Assembly (NCBI RefSeq): GCF_002797715.1
Contig: NZ_PGFF01000001.1
Location: 1,139,304 to 1,203,303, forward strand
DNA length: 64,000 nt
Reading direction: 5' to 3'
Source of the DNA: Diaminobutyricimonas aerilata
Lineage (GTDB): Bacteria; Actinomycetota; Actinomycetes; Actinomycetales; Microbacteriaceae
Under the pieces are notes generated by a model. The model saw only the letters and a list, made by a program, of their open reading frames with translations. It was not told the DNA's origin and ran no database searches. The position numbers and the translations under genes were made by a program. Shown in pieces: positions 26,340 to 34,401 of this stretch; within the stretch, counting starts at the first letter, position 1, and each line of letters begins with the position of its first letter.

Positions 26340-27772
26340 CGCCCGAGGAGGTGCTCGCCCGGCTCACCGAGCTGCGGCGTGCCGACGCGCCCACCCATGG
26401 CGGGCGGGTGCTGTCGTACGTGTACGACTCCGGGCGCCCCGAACTCGATGCGCTGGCGGCGGAGGCGGCACGTCTCGTGCAGCCGCTGAACGCGCTCGAT
26501 CCGACGACGTTCGGCTCCGTCGCGGTCATGGAGCGCGAGGTCGTCGGCTTCGTGCGTGACCTCGTGCACGGCGGTCCGGATGTCGTGGGCAACGCGACCT
26601 CGGGCGGCACCGAGAGCTGCCTGCTCGCGGTGCACACGGCGCGGCGGGTGTGGCGCGGCGAAGGCACCCCGCGCCTCGTCGCCCCCGCGACGGTGCACGC
26701 GGCGTTCCACAAGGCCGCGGAGTACTTCGGGCTGCACCTCGACCTCGTGCCGGTCGACGCCGACGGTGCCGTGAGCGCGACGGATGTGGTCGACCTGCTC
26801 GCTGCCGACGTCGCCCTCGTCGTGCTGTCGGCCCCGAGCTATCCGCACGGGGTGCTCGACCCCGTCGGCGAGGTCGCCGAGGCGACCTCCGCGCGGGGCA
26901 TCGCCCTGCACGTCGACGCGTGCTTCGGGGGGCTCGCCCTGCCGTTCTGGCCCGACCTCCCCGAATGGGACTTCCGTGTTCCCGGCGTCACGAGCCTGAG
27001 TGCCGACCTGCACAAGTTCGGGTACGCGCCCAAGGGGGCGTCGGTGCTGCTGCAACGAGGCCGCAACCGTCACCGCGCCCAGTACTTCGCCACCACCCGC
27101 TGGCCCGGCTACCCGGTCGTCAACCCCACACTGCTCGGGTCGAAGCCCGCGGGTCCGCTCGCGGCGGCGTGGGCGATCGTGAACGTGCTCGGTCCGGAGG
27201 GATTCGCCGAGCTCGCCGACTCCTGTCGTCGCTCCACGCGCATCCTCATCGACGAGGTCGCGCGGATCGATGGGCTCCGCGTCGTCGGTTCTCCCGTCGG
27301 CCCGCTGCTCGCCGTGGCGACCGACGAGTCCAACCCTGCGGGGCGTCGCGTCGATCCGCATCATTGGGCCGACGAGGTGCGGGCGGAGGGGTTCCTGCTG
27401 CAGCTGCAGCCCGCATCCGCTCAAGCCGGCGGTCCGCGCCTGCCGCGCACAACGCACCTCACGGTCACCCCGGTGACCGAACGGGTGCTGCCCGAGCTGC
27501 TGCCGGCGCTCGCCGAGGCCGCGGATCGCGCGCGCGGTGTTCCGGGCGCCGACGCGACCGGGGCGCTCGCGACCCTCGGCGACGTGCCGGAGACCGTGGA
27601 CGCGGACACCGCTGCGGCACTGCTCACCGGGTTCGGCATCGGCGGCGGTGGTGCGCTGCCCGACCGGCTCGCGCCGCTCCTGGCCCTCATCGAGGCTCTA
27701 CCCGCGCCCCTCGCGGAGCGCCTGCTCACGGAGCTGCTCGCGCGGCTCGTCGAGCCGACCGCGCTCAGCTGA
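26336..27772 (+). CDS. PLP-dependent group II decarboxylase / sphingosine-1-phosphate lyase-like enzyme
   Basis: A 478-residue fold-type I PLP enzyme. SGGTESCLLAVHTARR binds the cofactor phosphate, HVDACFGG supplies the Asp for the pyridine ring, and SADLHKFGYAPKGASV holds the Schiff-base lysine (Lys227); this last motif is typical of sphingosine-1-phosphate lyase and archaeal-type tyrosine/aspartate decarboxylases. The last 90 residues, Ala/Leu-rich, extend beyond the usual domain. The GTG start overlaps the transporter stop. The likely reaction is decarboxylation of an amino acid or C-C cleavage of a phosphorylated amino alcohol; the substrate is unknown. Confidence 0.78.
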   Translation: MTPEEVLARLTELRRADAPTHGGRVLSYVYDSGRPELDALAAEAARLVQPLNALDPTTFGSVAVMEREVVGFVRDLVHGGPDVVGNATSGGTESCLLAVHTARRVWRGEGTPRLVAPATVHAAFHKAAEYFGLHLDLVPVDADGAVSATDVVDLLAADVALVVLSAPSYPHGVLDPVGEVAEATSARGIALHVDACFGGLALPFWPDLPEWDFRVPGVTSLSADLHKFGYAPKGASVLLQRGRNRHRAQYFATTRWPGYPVVNPTLLGSKPAGPLAAAWAIVNVLGPEGFAELADSCRRSTRILIDEVARIDGLRVVGSPVGPLLAVATDESNPAGRRVDPHHWADEVRAEGFLLQLQPASAQAGGPRLPRTTHLTVTPVTERVLPELLPALAEAADRARGVPGADATGALATLGDVPETVDADTAAALLTGFGIGGGGALPDRLAPLLALIEALPAPLAERLLTELLARLVEPTALS

Positions 27773-28349
27773 CCCGGGCCGCGAGCCAGTCGTCGAATTC
27801 GGTGAGCGTGCGCACGCCGGAGTCGAGCACGGCGGTGTAGATCGCGAAGCCGCCGGGGTAGTCGGCACGCTCCCACCACTCGTTCTTGATCCGCAGGATG
27901 GCGACACGTTCGGCCGGCGAGAGCCGATCGCGCAGCCGCTCGTGGAAGGCGACGACATGTTCGTGCGGGTCGAGCAGGAACACCGACAGGTCGATGCGCC
28001 AGGTGGCGCCGTCCCGCACCACGTCGAAGGGCACGTGGAACCGCTCGTCGCGGCGTTCCGCGGGGCTGCGGTCCCCACGCTCGTCGCGGTAGTCGAACGC
28101 ATGCACGCCGGGCATGCGCAGCACCCGCTCGATCATGGCCAGCACGTCGCGCGGGGTCGTGTGCGGCCCGGGGCAGACGGCGACGTCGAGATCGCGCCAG
28201 GTCATGAGCCCCGAGACGACGCTGCCCATCACGCGCACGGGGCCCGCCTCGAGCACGTCCTCGAGGCGCAGCGCGCGCAGCACCTCCAGCCCGGTGCGCT
28301 GCAGGTCGTCCGCGGTGGCGAGCAGTTCCTCGTCGCTCGGCCGCGTCAT
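27765..28349 (-). CDS. Nucleotidyltransferase-fold protein of unknown substrate
   Basis: A 194-residue protein containing VRVMGSVVSGLMTWRDLDVAV, which resembles the GSxxxG...DxDxxV core of Pol-beta type nucleotidyltransferases. A further acidic region (WRIDLSVFLLDP) could supply the third carboxylate. It has no membrane segment. The ATG at 28349 overlaps the stop of the DeoR gene as ATGA, so it is translated with the regulator. Its stop converges with and overlaps the decarboxylase stop (TCAGCTGA). Function is unknown; related proteins include aminoglycoside-type nucleotidyltransferases. Confidence 0.65.
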   Translation of the reverse strand: MTRPSDEELLATADDLQRTGLEVLRALRLEDVLEAGPVRVMGSVVSGLMTWRDLDVAVCPGPHTTPRDVLAMIERVLRMPGVHAFDYRDERGDRSPAERRDERFHVPFDVVRDGATWRIDLSVFLLDPHEHVVAFHERLRDRLSPAERVAILRIKNEWWERADYPGGFAIYTAVLDSGVRTLTEFDDWLAARVS

Positions 28350-29104
28350 ACGATCACGAACTCGACGTCGTGCCGCTCGGCGATGTCCCGCTCGTCGTCG
28401 GTCGGCTCGTGGTCGGTGACGATCATCGCGAACTCGCGCACGTGCGCCGCCCAGGCGAACGCGACGGTGCCCCACTTCGCGGCGTCGCAGACGAGGATGC
28501 TGCGGGCGGCGGAGCGCACGGCGGCCATCTTCACGGCGGCGTCGCCGATGTCGTAGGCGGTGACGCCGTCGATCATCGAGAACCCGCACCCCGAGATGAC
28601 GGCGGTGTCGAAGCGGAAACGACGCACCGACTCCTCGGCCGCGGGTCCGACGAACGACCCCTCGCCGGGACGGACGTCGCCGCCCGGGAGGCTGAGCCGG
28701 ATGCGCGGCGCCTCGGCGAGGGCGTTCGCGGCGGCGAGGGAGAGCGGCATGACGCGCAGATCCTGCTGCTCGATCGCGTGTGCGACCTCGAGGCAGCTCG
28801 TGCCGCTGTCGAGCAGCAGACTCTCGCCGGGGGAGAGGCGGCTCGCCACGGCGGCCGCCATCCGTCGCTTCGCGTCGCCGGACGACACCGCTCGAGCGGA
28901 ATACGGGGCCTCCCGGGTCCGCAGCGCCAGCCGGCGGGCACCGCCGTGCACCCGGCGCAGTCGTCCGCGCTTGTCGAGGTCGAGCAGGTCGCGGCGTACC
29001 GTCGGTTCCGACGCGTCGAGCAAGGCGGCGAGTTCGGTCACGGTGACCTGTTCCACCTCCTCGAGGCGGTCGAGGATGCGGTCGTGTCGGGTCTGCTGGT
29101 CCAC
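28346..29104 (-). CDS. DeoR-family transcriptional regulator
   Basis: A 252-residue DeoR-type repressor. The N-terminal winged helix (residues 4-58, RILDRLEEVEQVTVTELAALL, then SEPTVRRDLLDLDKRGRLRRVHGGA) carries the family signature. The C-terminal sugar-phosphate-binding domain has LLLDSGTSCLEVA and FDTAVISGCGFS, matching the DeoRC pattern that senses phosphosugars. It diverges from the oleA operon across a 156-bp region that holds two direct repeats. Regulation of oleA is possible but not shown. Confidence 0.9.
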   Translation of the reverse strand: MDQQTRHDRILDRLEEVEQVTVTELAALLDASEPTVRRDLLDLDKRGRLRRVHGGARRLALRTREAPYSARAVSSGDAKRRMAAAVASRLSPGESLLLDSGTSCLEVAHAIEQQDLRVMPLSLAAANALAEAPRIRLSLPGGDVRPGEGSFVGPAAEESVRRFRFDTAVISGCGFSMIDGVTAYDIGDAAVKMAAVRSAARSILVCDAAKWGTVAFAWAAHVREFAMIVTDHEPTDDERDIAERHDVEFVIV

Positions 29105-29110
29105 CGGATC

Positions 29111-29116
29111 ACTGTA
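29111..29116 (-). promoter_or_regulatory. -10 hexamer (TACAGT), leaderless start of the deoR gene
   Basis: TACAGT lies six bases upstream of GTG 29104 on the minus strand. Confidence 0.55.
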
Positions 29117-29128
29117 GCGGGGCTGCGC

Positions 29129-29162
29129 GAACGCTCATAACACGTGCTCGAACGATCACAAC
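29129..29162. promoter_or_regulatory. Tandem 13-bp direct repeats between deoR and oleA, candidate DeoR operator
   Basis: GAACGCTCATAAC (29129-29141) and GAACGATCACAAC (29150-29162) agree at 11 of 13 positions and are spaced exactly 21 bp apart, two helical turns. A weaker third relative (GAACACGTTCAGC) follows at about 29167. DeoR repressors typically bind such repeated sites, so autoregulation and control of oleA are plausible. Confidence 0.5.
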
Positions 29163-29260
29163 CGGAGAACACGTTCAGCGAACGCCGAGGAAACAGGCAC
29201 TCCGTAAGGAGAAGATGCTGAGGTAGTCGCGCAGCTGCGATCGAGTACCAGAGGAGTGAC

Positions 29261-30283
29261 GTGGACGGGAACGCGACGACGAGATTCGGCAACGCCGCAC
29301 TGCTCGCCGTGGCCAGCACCGTGGCGCCCCGGGTGACCACGAGCGCGCAGATCGAGGAACGGTTGAAGCCCGTGCTCAAGCGGCTGCGTCTGCCGCAGGG
29401 TCTTCTCGAGCGGGTCGCCGGCATCACCGAGCGCCGCAACTGGGCCGACAGCGAGCAGTTCGACATCGCGACGATCGACGCGGGACGCCGCGCCCTCGCC
29501 GAGGCGGGGGTTCGACCCGATCAGGTCGGTCTGCTCATCAACACCTCGGTCACCCGCAAACACCTCGAACCGTCGGTCGCGGTGCGCATGCACCACGGTC
29601 TCGGGCTGCCGACCTCGGCGGTCAACTTCGACATCGCCAACGCATGCCTCGGGTTCGTCAACGGCTTGAGCCTCGCGGCGCAGATGATCGACGCCGGGCA
29701 GATCCGCTACGCGGTCGTGATCGACGGCGAGGACGCCGACGACATCCAGCTCAACACGATCGAGCGGCTGAGCCGCGAGGGCATCGGCCGTGAGGACTTC
29801 ATGGCCGAGTTCGCGAGCCTCACCCTCGGCTCCGGCGCGGCGGCGGCCGTGCTCGGCCCGGCCGACGCCCACCCCGAGGGCCACCGGTTGATCGGGGGCG
29901 TGACCCGCGCCGCGACGCAGTTCCACGACGTGTGCGTCGGCAGCGTCGACGGCATGTTCACCGACGCGAAGATGCTGCTCAAGGGCGGCATGGACCTCGT
30001 GGTGTCCGCCTGGAAGGACGCCAAGCGCGAGTGGAACTGGAAGCGCATGGACCGCTACATCATGCACCAGGTCTCGGACGTGCACACCGACGCCCTCGTG
30101 AAGGCCGTCGGCCTGGACCGCGCGCGCATCCCGCTCACCTACCCGAAGTTCGGCAACGTCGGACCGGCGTCGATCCCGATGACCCTCGTCGAGGAGGCCC
30201 CGTCGCTGCGTCGCGGCGATCGGGTGCTCATGATGGGTGTCGGGTCCGGGCTCAACACCTCGATGCTGGAACTGGCCTGGTGA
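29261..30283 (+). CDS. oleA: OleA: thiolase-fold enzyme for head-to-head acyl condensation
   Basis: A 340-residue ketoacyl-ACP synthase III-like enzyme that condenses two fatty acyl-CoAs to a beta-ketoacid in long-chain olefin synthesis. The catalytic residues are Cys129 (FDIANACLGFVNG), His269 (YIMHQVSDVH) and Asn299 (KFGNVGPASIP). The Glu-containing loop and the segment DGEDADDIQLNTIERL fit OleA rather than FabH. GAGGAG five bases before GTG 29261 sets the start. Its stop overlaps the GTG of oleBC, forming one coupled operon with oleD. Confidence 0.92.
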   Translation: MDGNATTRFGNAALLAVASTVAPRVTTSAQIEERLKPVLKRLRLPQGLLERVAGITERRNWADSEQFDIATIDAGRRALAEAGVRPDQVGLLINTSVTRKHLEPSVAVRMHHGLGLPTSAVNFDIANACLGFVNGLSLAAQMIDAGQIRYAVVIDGEDADDIQLNTIERLSREGIGREDFMAEFASLTLGSGAAAAVLGPADAHPEGHRLIGGVTRAATQFHDVCVGSVDGMFTDAKMLLKGGMDLVVSAWKDAKREWNWKRMDRYIMHQVSDVHTDALVKAVGLDRARIPLTYPKFGNVGPASIPMTLVEEAPSLRRGDRVLMMGVGSGLNTSMLELAW

Positions 30284-32931
30284 CCCCGCCGCGCGTCCCC
30301 GCGCAGCTGCCCCCCGCGGGACTCGCGGAACTCGATCCCGCGACCTCCCGCCTCGTCACCGTCGGCGGCGATGAGCCGGTCACCTGGCACGTGCTCGACT
30401 CGGGTCCGCGCCTCGCCGAGCTCGGCGTCGAACCGGCCGGCACCATCCTGTGCGTGCACGGCAACCCGACCTGGTCGTACCTCTGGCGACGGATGCTCGA
30501 CACGTCGCTCGCCCGCGCGGAGGCGGGGCAGACGACGTGGCGGGTCGTCGCTCCCGACCAGCTCGAGATGGGCTGGTCCGAGCGCACCGGTCGCGTGCGC
30601 CGGCTCGCCGACCGCGTCGCGGATCTCGGACGACTGACCGACGCGCTCGAGCTCGATGGTCCCGTGGTGACTCTCGGGCACGACTGGGGCGGCGTGGTGT
30701 CACTCGGCTGGGCCGTCGACCACCCCGACCGGCTCGCGGCTGTGACCCTGCTCAACACGGCGGTGCACCAGCCCGCCGGGGTGCCCATCCCCGCGCCGTT
30801 GCGCGTCGCCCTCCAGCCCGCCGTGCTCACCGCGGCGACCGAGCGCACGACCGCGTTCCTCGACACCACGCTCGCGCTCGCGCGACCCGCGCTGCGTCGT
30901 GAGGTGCGGGCCGCCTACCGCGCGCCCTACGCCGGGGCCGTGCGTCGCGCGGGCATCCGACAGTTCGTCGCCGACATCCCCGTCGACGGGAGACACCCGA
31001 GCGCCGCCGAACTCGATCGGATCGCCGACGGCGTCACGCGGCTCGACGTGCCCTCCCTGCTGCTGTGGGGGCCGGCGGACCCGATCTTCGGCGACCGGTA
31101 CCTCGACGACCTGCTCGACCGGATGCCGCGCAGCGACGTGCACCGATTCGAGGGCGCCGGACACCTCATCGCCGAAGACGTCGCCTGCGCGCCAATCGTC
31201 TTCGACTGGCTCGCCGACCGCATCCGCTCGACCTCCGAACCGACCGCGGACCCCGCGCCCTCGGCTGCTGTCGGCGAGCGTCGTCCGATGTGGACGACCC
31301 TGATCGAACGGTCGGACGATGACGACGTCGCCCTCGTCGAGCTCGCGCCGCCGGGTCGACCGGCGCCGCGTCGGGTGCCGTGGTCGCTGCTCTCCCGCCG
31401 CGTGCGGGAGGTCGCAGCGGGGCTCCACCGGCTCGGCGTGCGAGAAGGCGACCGGGTGTCGCTGCTCGTGCCGCCGGGCGCCGACCTCACCGCCGCGCTC
31501 TACGCGTGCCTGCGCATCGGCGCCGTCGTGGTGGTGGCGGACGCCGGGCTCGGCCTCCGGGGACTCACCCGCGCCGTCCGCGGCGCGCAAGCCGACTGGA
31601 TCATCGGCGCCCGGCCCGGCCTCGCCGCGGCACGCGCGCTCGGCTGGCCGGGGCGGCGCATCTCGACGACGACCTTCCCGCCGGCGCTCGCCCGTCCGCT
31701 CGGGGTGATCGCCTCCCTGCCGCAACTGGCCCGCGACGGACGCGACGCGGAACTGCCGGCCGAGCCCGCCGCGGATGCGCTCGCCGCGGTACTCTTCACC
31801 TCCGGGTCGACCGGCCCGGCGAAGGGCGTGCTCTACACCCACGGCCAGCTCGAGGCGCTGCGCGACCGTCTCGCCGCGCAGTACGGCATCGACGGGTCGA
31901 CCGGCCTCGTCGCCGGGTTCGCGCCGTTCGCGCTGCTCGGCCCGGCGCTCGGGGCGCGCACGGCGACCCCCGACATGGACGTCACCGCGCCGCGCACCCT
32001 CACGGCGCGCGCCGTCGCCGCGGCCGTGGACTCCGTCCGGGCGACCGTGCTCTTCCTCTCCCCGGCCGCCATCGCCAACGTCGTCGCGACCGCCGACGAC
32101 CTCACCGACCTCGAACGCGACGGTCTCGCGAGCGTGCGCACCGCGCTCTCGGCGGGGGCGCCGGTCGCCCCCGCCCTGCTCGACCGCCTCGCGGCCCTCC
32201 TGCCCGCCGCGCGGCTGCACACCCCCTACGGCATGACCGAGGGACTGCTCATGACCGACATCGACCTCGACGGCATCCGCTCCGCCGAACCCGGCCCCGA
32301 CGCGCGCGTCGGCGGGGGAGTGTGCGTCGGACGACCCGCCGACGGCGTCGAGGTGCGCATCGCGGCGCTCGACGCCGACGGCAACGCGGCCGGCACACCG
32401 GCGGCCGACCCGGAGGTGACCGGGGAGATCGTCGTGACGGCACCGCACCTCAAGACCGGCTACGACCGCCTGTTCCTCACCGACCGCGCCGCGGCAGCGG
32501 GCGTGCCCGACGACGGACGGCGCTGGCACCGCACCGGCGACGTCGGCCACCTCGACGCGGAGGGACGACTCTGGATCGAGGGGCGCATGCCGCACGTCGC
32601 CGTGACCGCCGACGGACCGGTCACGCCCGTCGGCGTCGAACAGCGGCTCGAGACGGTAGAGGGCGTCACGCGGGCGGGACTCGCGGCGATCGGCCCCCGC
32701 GGCACCCAGCAGCTCGTCGCGGTGCTCGAGACGCCGGCGGCCCGCCGCGCTGCTCTCGCCGACCTCGACCTCGCGACGGCCGCGCGCACGGCCGCCGGTC
32801 TGCCGCTCGCGGCCGTGCTCACCGTGCCGACTCTGCCCACGGACATCCGGCACAACTCGAAGATCGACCGCACCCGGTTGTCGCGGTGGGCGGATGACGT
32901 GCTCGCCGGCGGTCGGATGAGGCAGCCGTGA
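30280..32931 (+). CDS. oleBC: OleBC fusion: beta-lactone decarboxylase joined to beta-lactone synthetase
   Basis: An 883-residue fusion. Residues 1-310 form an alpha/beta hydrolase related to haloalkane dehalogenases (OleB): HGNPTW at 60-65 (oxyanion region), nucleophile Asp135 in GHDWGG, and the catalytic His at about 295 in EGAGHLI. OleB decarboxylates the cis-beta-lactone to the alkene. Residues about 335-883 are an ANL-superfamily enzyme (OleC): P-loop LFTSGSTGPAKGV near 505-517, TPYGMTE, and RTGDVGHLDAEGRLWIEGR. OleC closes beta-hydroxyacid to beta-lactone using ATP. The fused form is known from actinobacteria such as Micrococcus. The GTG overlaps the oleA stop and its own stop overlaps oleD. 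Confidence 0.92.
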   Translation: MTPPRVPAQLPPAGLAELDPATSRLVTVGGDEPVTWHVLDSGPRLAELGVEPAGTILCVHGNPTWSYLWRRMLDTSLARAEAGQTTWRVVAPDQLEMGWSERTGRVRRLADRVADLGRLTDALELDGPVVTLGHDWGGVVSLGWAVDHPDRLAAVTLLNTAVHQPAGVPIPAPLRVALQPAVLTAATERTTAFLDTTLALARPALRREVRAAYRAPYAGAVRRAGIRQFVADIPVDGRHPSAAELDRIADGVTRLDVPSLLLWGPADPIFGDRYLDDLLDRMPRSDVHRFEGAGHLIAEDVACAPIVFDWLADRIRSTSEPTADPAPSAAVGERRPMWTTLIERSDDDDVALVELAPPGRPAPRRVPWSLLSRRVREVAAGLHRLGVREGDRVSLLVPPGADLTAALYACLRIGAVVVVADAGLGLRGLTRAVRGAQADWIIGARPGLAAARALGWPGRRISTTTFPPALARPLGVIASLPQLARDGRDAELPAEPAADALAAVLFTSGSTGPAKGVLYTHGQLEALRDRLAAQYGIDGSTGLVAGFAPFALLGPALGARTATPDMDVTAPRTLTARAVAAAVDSVRATVLFLSPAAIANVVATADDLTDLERDGLASVRTALSAGAPVAPALLDRLAALLPAARLHTPYGMTEGLLMTDIDLDGIRSAEPGPDARVGGGVCVGRPADGVEVRIAALDADGNAAGTPAADPEVTGEIVVTAPHLKTGYDRLFLTDRAAAAGVPDDGRRWHRTGDVGHLDAEGRLWIEGRMPHVAVTADGPVTPVGVEQRLETVEGVTRAGLAAIGPRGTQQLVAVLETPAARRAALADLDLATAARTAAGLPLAAVLTVPTLPTDIRHNSKIDRTRLSRWADDVLAGGRMRQP

Positions 32932-33902
32932 GGGTGCTCGTCACGGGCGCGAGCGGCTTCCTCGGTCGTGCCGTCGCCGCGGACCTCGTCGCTCGCGGCC
33001 ACGACGTCCGCTGCTTCCAGCGCCGCCCCTCCGGCGTCGCAGGCGCGACGGATGTGCTCGGGTCGGTGACGGATGCGGACGCCGTGCGCCGGGCCGTCGA
33101 CGGCACGGATGCGGTCGTGCATCTCGCCGCAAAGGTGTCGCTCGCGGGTGATCCGGCGGAGTTCGAGGCGGTCAACGTCGGCGGCACCCGCTCCGTGCTC
33201 GACGCCGCCCGCGCGAGCGGCGTCGGCCGGGTCGTGTTCGTCTCCTCTCCGTCGGTCGCCCACGCGGGCGCCTCGATCGTCGGCGCCGCGGCCGACCCCG
33301 CAGATCCGCTGCACGCGCGCGGCGACTACGCGCGCACGAAGGCGACGGCCGAACTCGAGGCCCTCGCGGCCGACGGCGACGACGTGCACGTCGTCGCCAT
33401 CCGCCCTCACCTCGTGTGGGGCCCCGGTGACACCCAACTCGTGGAGCGCATCGTCGAGCGGGCGCGCCAGGGACGGTTGCCCATCCTCGGCAGCGGCGCC
33501 GCGCTCATCGATTCGACCTACATCGACAACGCGGCATCCGCCATCGCCGTCGCCCTCGACCGCGTCGACGAGGTGCACGGGCGCGCCTACGTCGTGACCA
33601 ACGGCGAACCGCGCCCGGTCGCCGAACTCATCGCCGGGATGTGCCGGGCCGCCGGCGTCGAGCCGCCGGCGCTGCGCGTGCCCGCCGCGGTCGCCCGCAC
33701 CGCGGGAGGCGCCGTCGAGGCGGTGTGGCGCGTCCGGCCGGGCGTCGACGAGCCGCCGATGACCCGCTTCCTCGCCGAGCAACTCAGCACCGCCCACTGG
33801 TTCGACCAGCGCGAGACCCGTCGCGACCTCTCGTGGACCCCGACCGTCTCGATCGACGAGGGCATGGAGCGCCTCGCCGCCCACTACGCCGCCCGCCGCT
33901 GA
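32928..33902 (+). CDS. oleD: OleD: NADPH-dependent beta-ketoacid reductase
   Basis: A 324-residue extended short-chain dehydrogenase that reduces the OleA product to a beta-hydroxyacid. The nucleotide-binding TGASGFLG is at residues 6-13, and the catalytic YxxxK is Tyr134-Ala-Arg-Thr-Lys138. Segment VVHLAAKVSLAGDP and the C-terminal ETRRDLSWTPTVSIDEGM are characteristic of the 3-beta-HSD/OleD branch. The GTG overlaps the oleBC stop as GTGA. It is the last gene of the operon and is followed by the palindromic repeat cluster. Confidence 0.92.
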   Translation: MRVLVTGASGFLGRAVAADLVARGHDVRCFQRRPSGVAGATDVLGSVTDADAVRRAVDGTDAVVHLAAKVSLAGDPAEFEAVNVGGTRSVLDAARASGVGRVVFVSSPSVAHAGASIVGAAADPADPLHARGDYARTKATAELEALAADGDDVHVVAIRPHLVWGPGDTQLVERIVERARQGRLPILGSGAALIDSTYIDNAASAIAVALDRVDEVHGRAYVVTNGEPRPVAELIAGMCRAAGVEPPALRVPAAVARTAGGAVEAVWRVRPGVDEPPMTRFLAEQLSTAHWFDQRETRRDLSWTPTVSIDEGMERLAAHYAARR

Positions 33903-33945
33903 CCCGCGGCCACCCCGCCGGCACGAGACCGTGTCGCGGTTCGGC

Positions 33946-34011
33946 GAACGTGCCTCCACCCGACGTTCTGACCGAGTTTCGGGGCGGAGAACGTCGGATG
34001 GAGGCACGTTC
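33946..34011. repeat. Inverted repeat IR1, 24-bp arms
   Basis: Arms 33946-33969 and 33988-34011 (outer core GAACGTGCCTCCA) match at 23 of 24 positions, the one difference allowing G-U pairing. The loop is 18 bases. It begins 44 bp after the oleD stop and could end the ole transcript. Confidence 0.75.
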
Positions 34012-34029
34012 GACGGGCTCCCTTCGATC

Positions 34030-34095
34030 GAACGTGCCCGTTGGCGACGGGAACGGCGGCGATCCGCGGTGGATGTGTCGCGAACGGGCACGCTC
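34030..34095. repeat. Inverted repeat IR2, 19-bp arms
   Basis: Arms 34030-34048 (GAACGTGCCCGTTGGCGAC) and 34077-34095 match at 17 of 19 positions. Its 28-base loop shares the motif GGTGGATGT and GCGGC-rich sequence with IR4, so IR2 and IR4 are diverged copies of one 66-bp element. Confidence 0.7.
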
Positions 34096-34100
34096 GGCGG

Positions 34101-34125
34101 GCTCCCTTCGACAGGCTCAGGGAGC
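34101..34125. repeat. 25-bp palindrome, copy a
   Basis: GCTCCCT and AGGGAGC flank a TCGACAGGCTC-type centre. The same unit recurs at 34315 and 34354, with a truncated version (GGGCTCCCTTCGA) at 34015. Confidence 0.75.
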
Positions 34126-34158
34126 GGGACGCCGAGCCGGTCGAAGTGCCGCCCGCGT

Positions 34159-34226
34159 CGAGCGTGCCCGTTACGGACCGCGGGAGCGCTTCCATCCGTC
34201 CGCTTAGTCCGTAACGGGCACGCTCG
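34159..34226. repeat. Inverted repeat IR3, perfect 20-bp arms
   Basis: Arms 34159-34178 (CGAGCGTGCCCGTTACGGAC) and 34207-34226 are perfectly complementary, with a 28-base loop. It shares the GCGTGCCCGTT core with IR2 and IR4. Confidence 0.75.
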
Positions 34227-34243
34227 GCCGTCGTCCTCCCGTC

Positions 34244-34309
34244 GAGAGTGCCCGTTGGCGACACAAAACGCGGCAATACGGGGTGGATGTGTCGCGAAGG
34301 GGCACGTTC
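34244..34309. repeat. Inverted repeat IR4, 22-bp arms
   Basis: Arms 34244-34265 and 34288-34309 match at 18 of 22 positions. The internal sequence resembles IR2 (GTTGGCGAC, then AACGCGGC, then GGTGGATGTGTCGCGAA). Confidence 0.65.
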
Positions 34310-34314
34310 GACGG

Positions 34315-34339
34315 GCTCCCTTCGACAGGCTCAGGGAGC
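34315..34339. repeat. 25-bp palindrome, copy b
   Basis: Identical to copy a over 25 bases. Copies b and c are 39 bp apart and nearly tandem, linked by a GGATGCTCGACGG-type spacer. Confidence 0.75.
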
Positions 34340-34353
34340 GGGATGCTCGACGG

Positions 34354-34378
34354 GCTCCCTTCGACGGGCTCAGGGAGC
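34354..34378. repeat. 25-bp palindrome, copy c
   Basis: Differs from copies a and b at a single central base (CGACGGGCTC instead of CGACAGGCTC). It lies 23 bp past the end of mrp and could serve as its terminator. Confidence 0.75.
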
Positions 34379-34401
34379 GGGGGTCGCGGGCGACGGGGCG
34401 G

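Larger units (their letters stand above)
33903..34401. repeat. Gene-free 500-bp intergenic cluster of palindromic repeats
   Basis: No gene is apparent between oleD and mrp. The stretch is almost filled by four long inverted repeats sharing an AACGTGCC-like outer core and three copies of a 25-bp CTCCCT/AGGGAG palindrome. These are described separately. No transposase, target-site duplication or tRNA is seen. Confidence 0.8.

Noticed and set aside
33946-34378. CRISPR array
   Set aside because: Repeats are palindromic units of different sequences and lengths with irregular spacing, and no cas genes are near.
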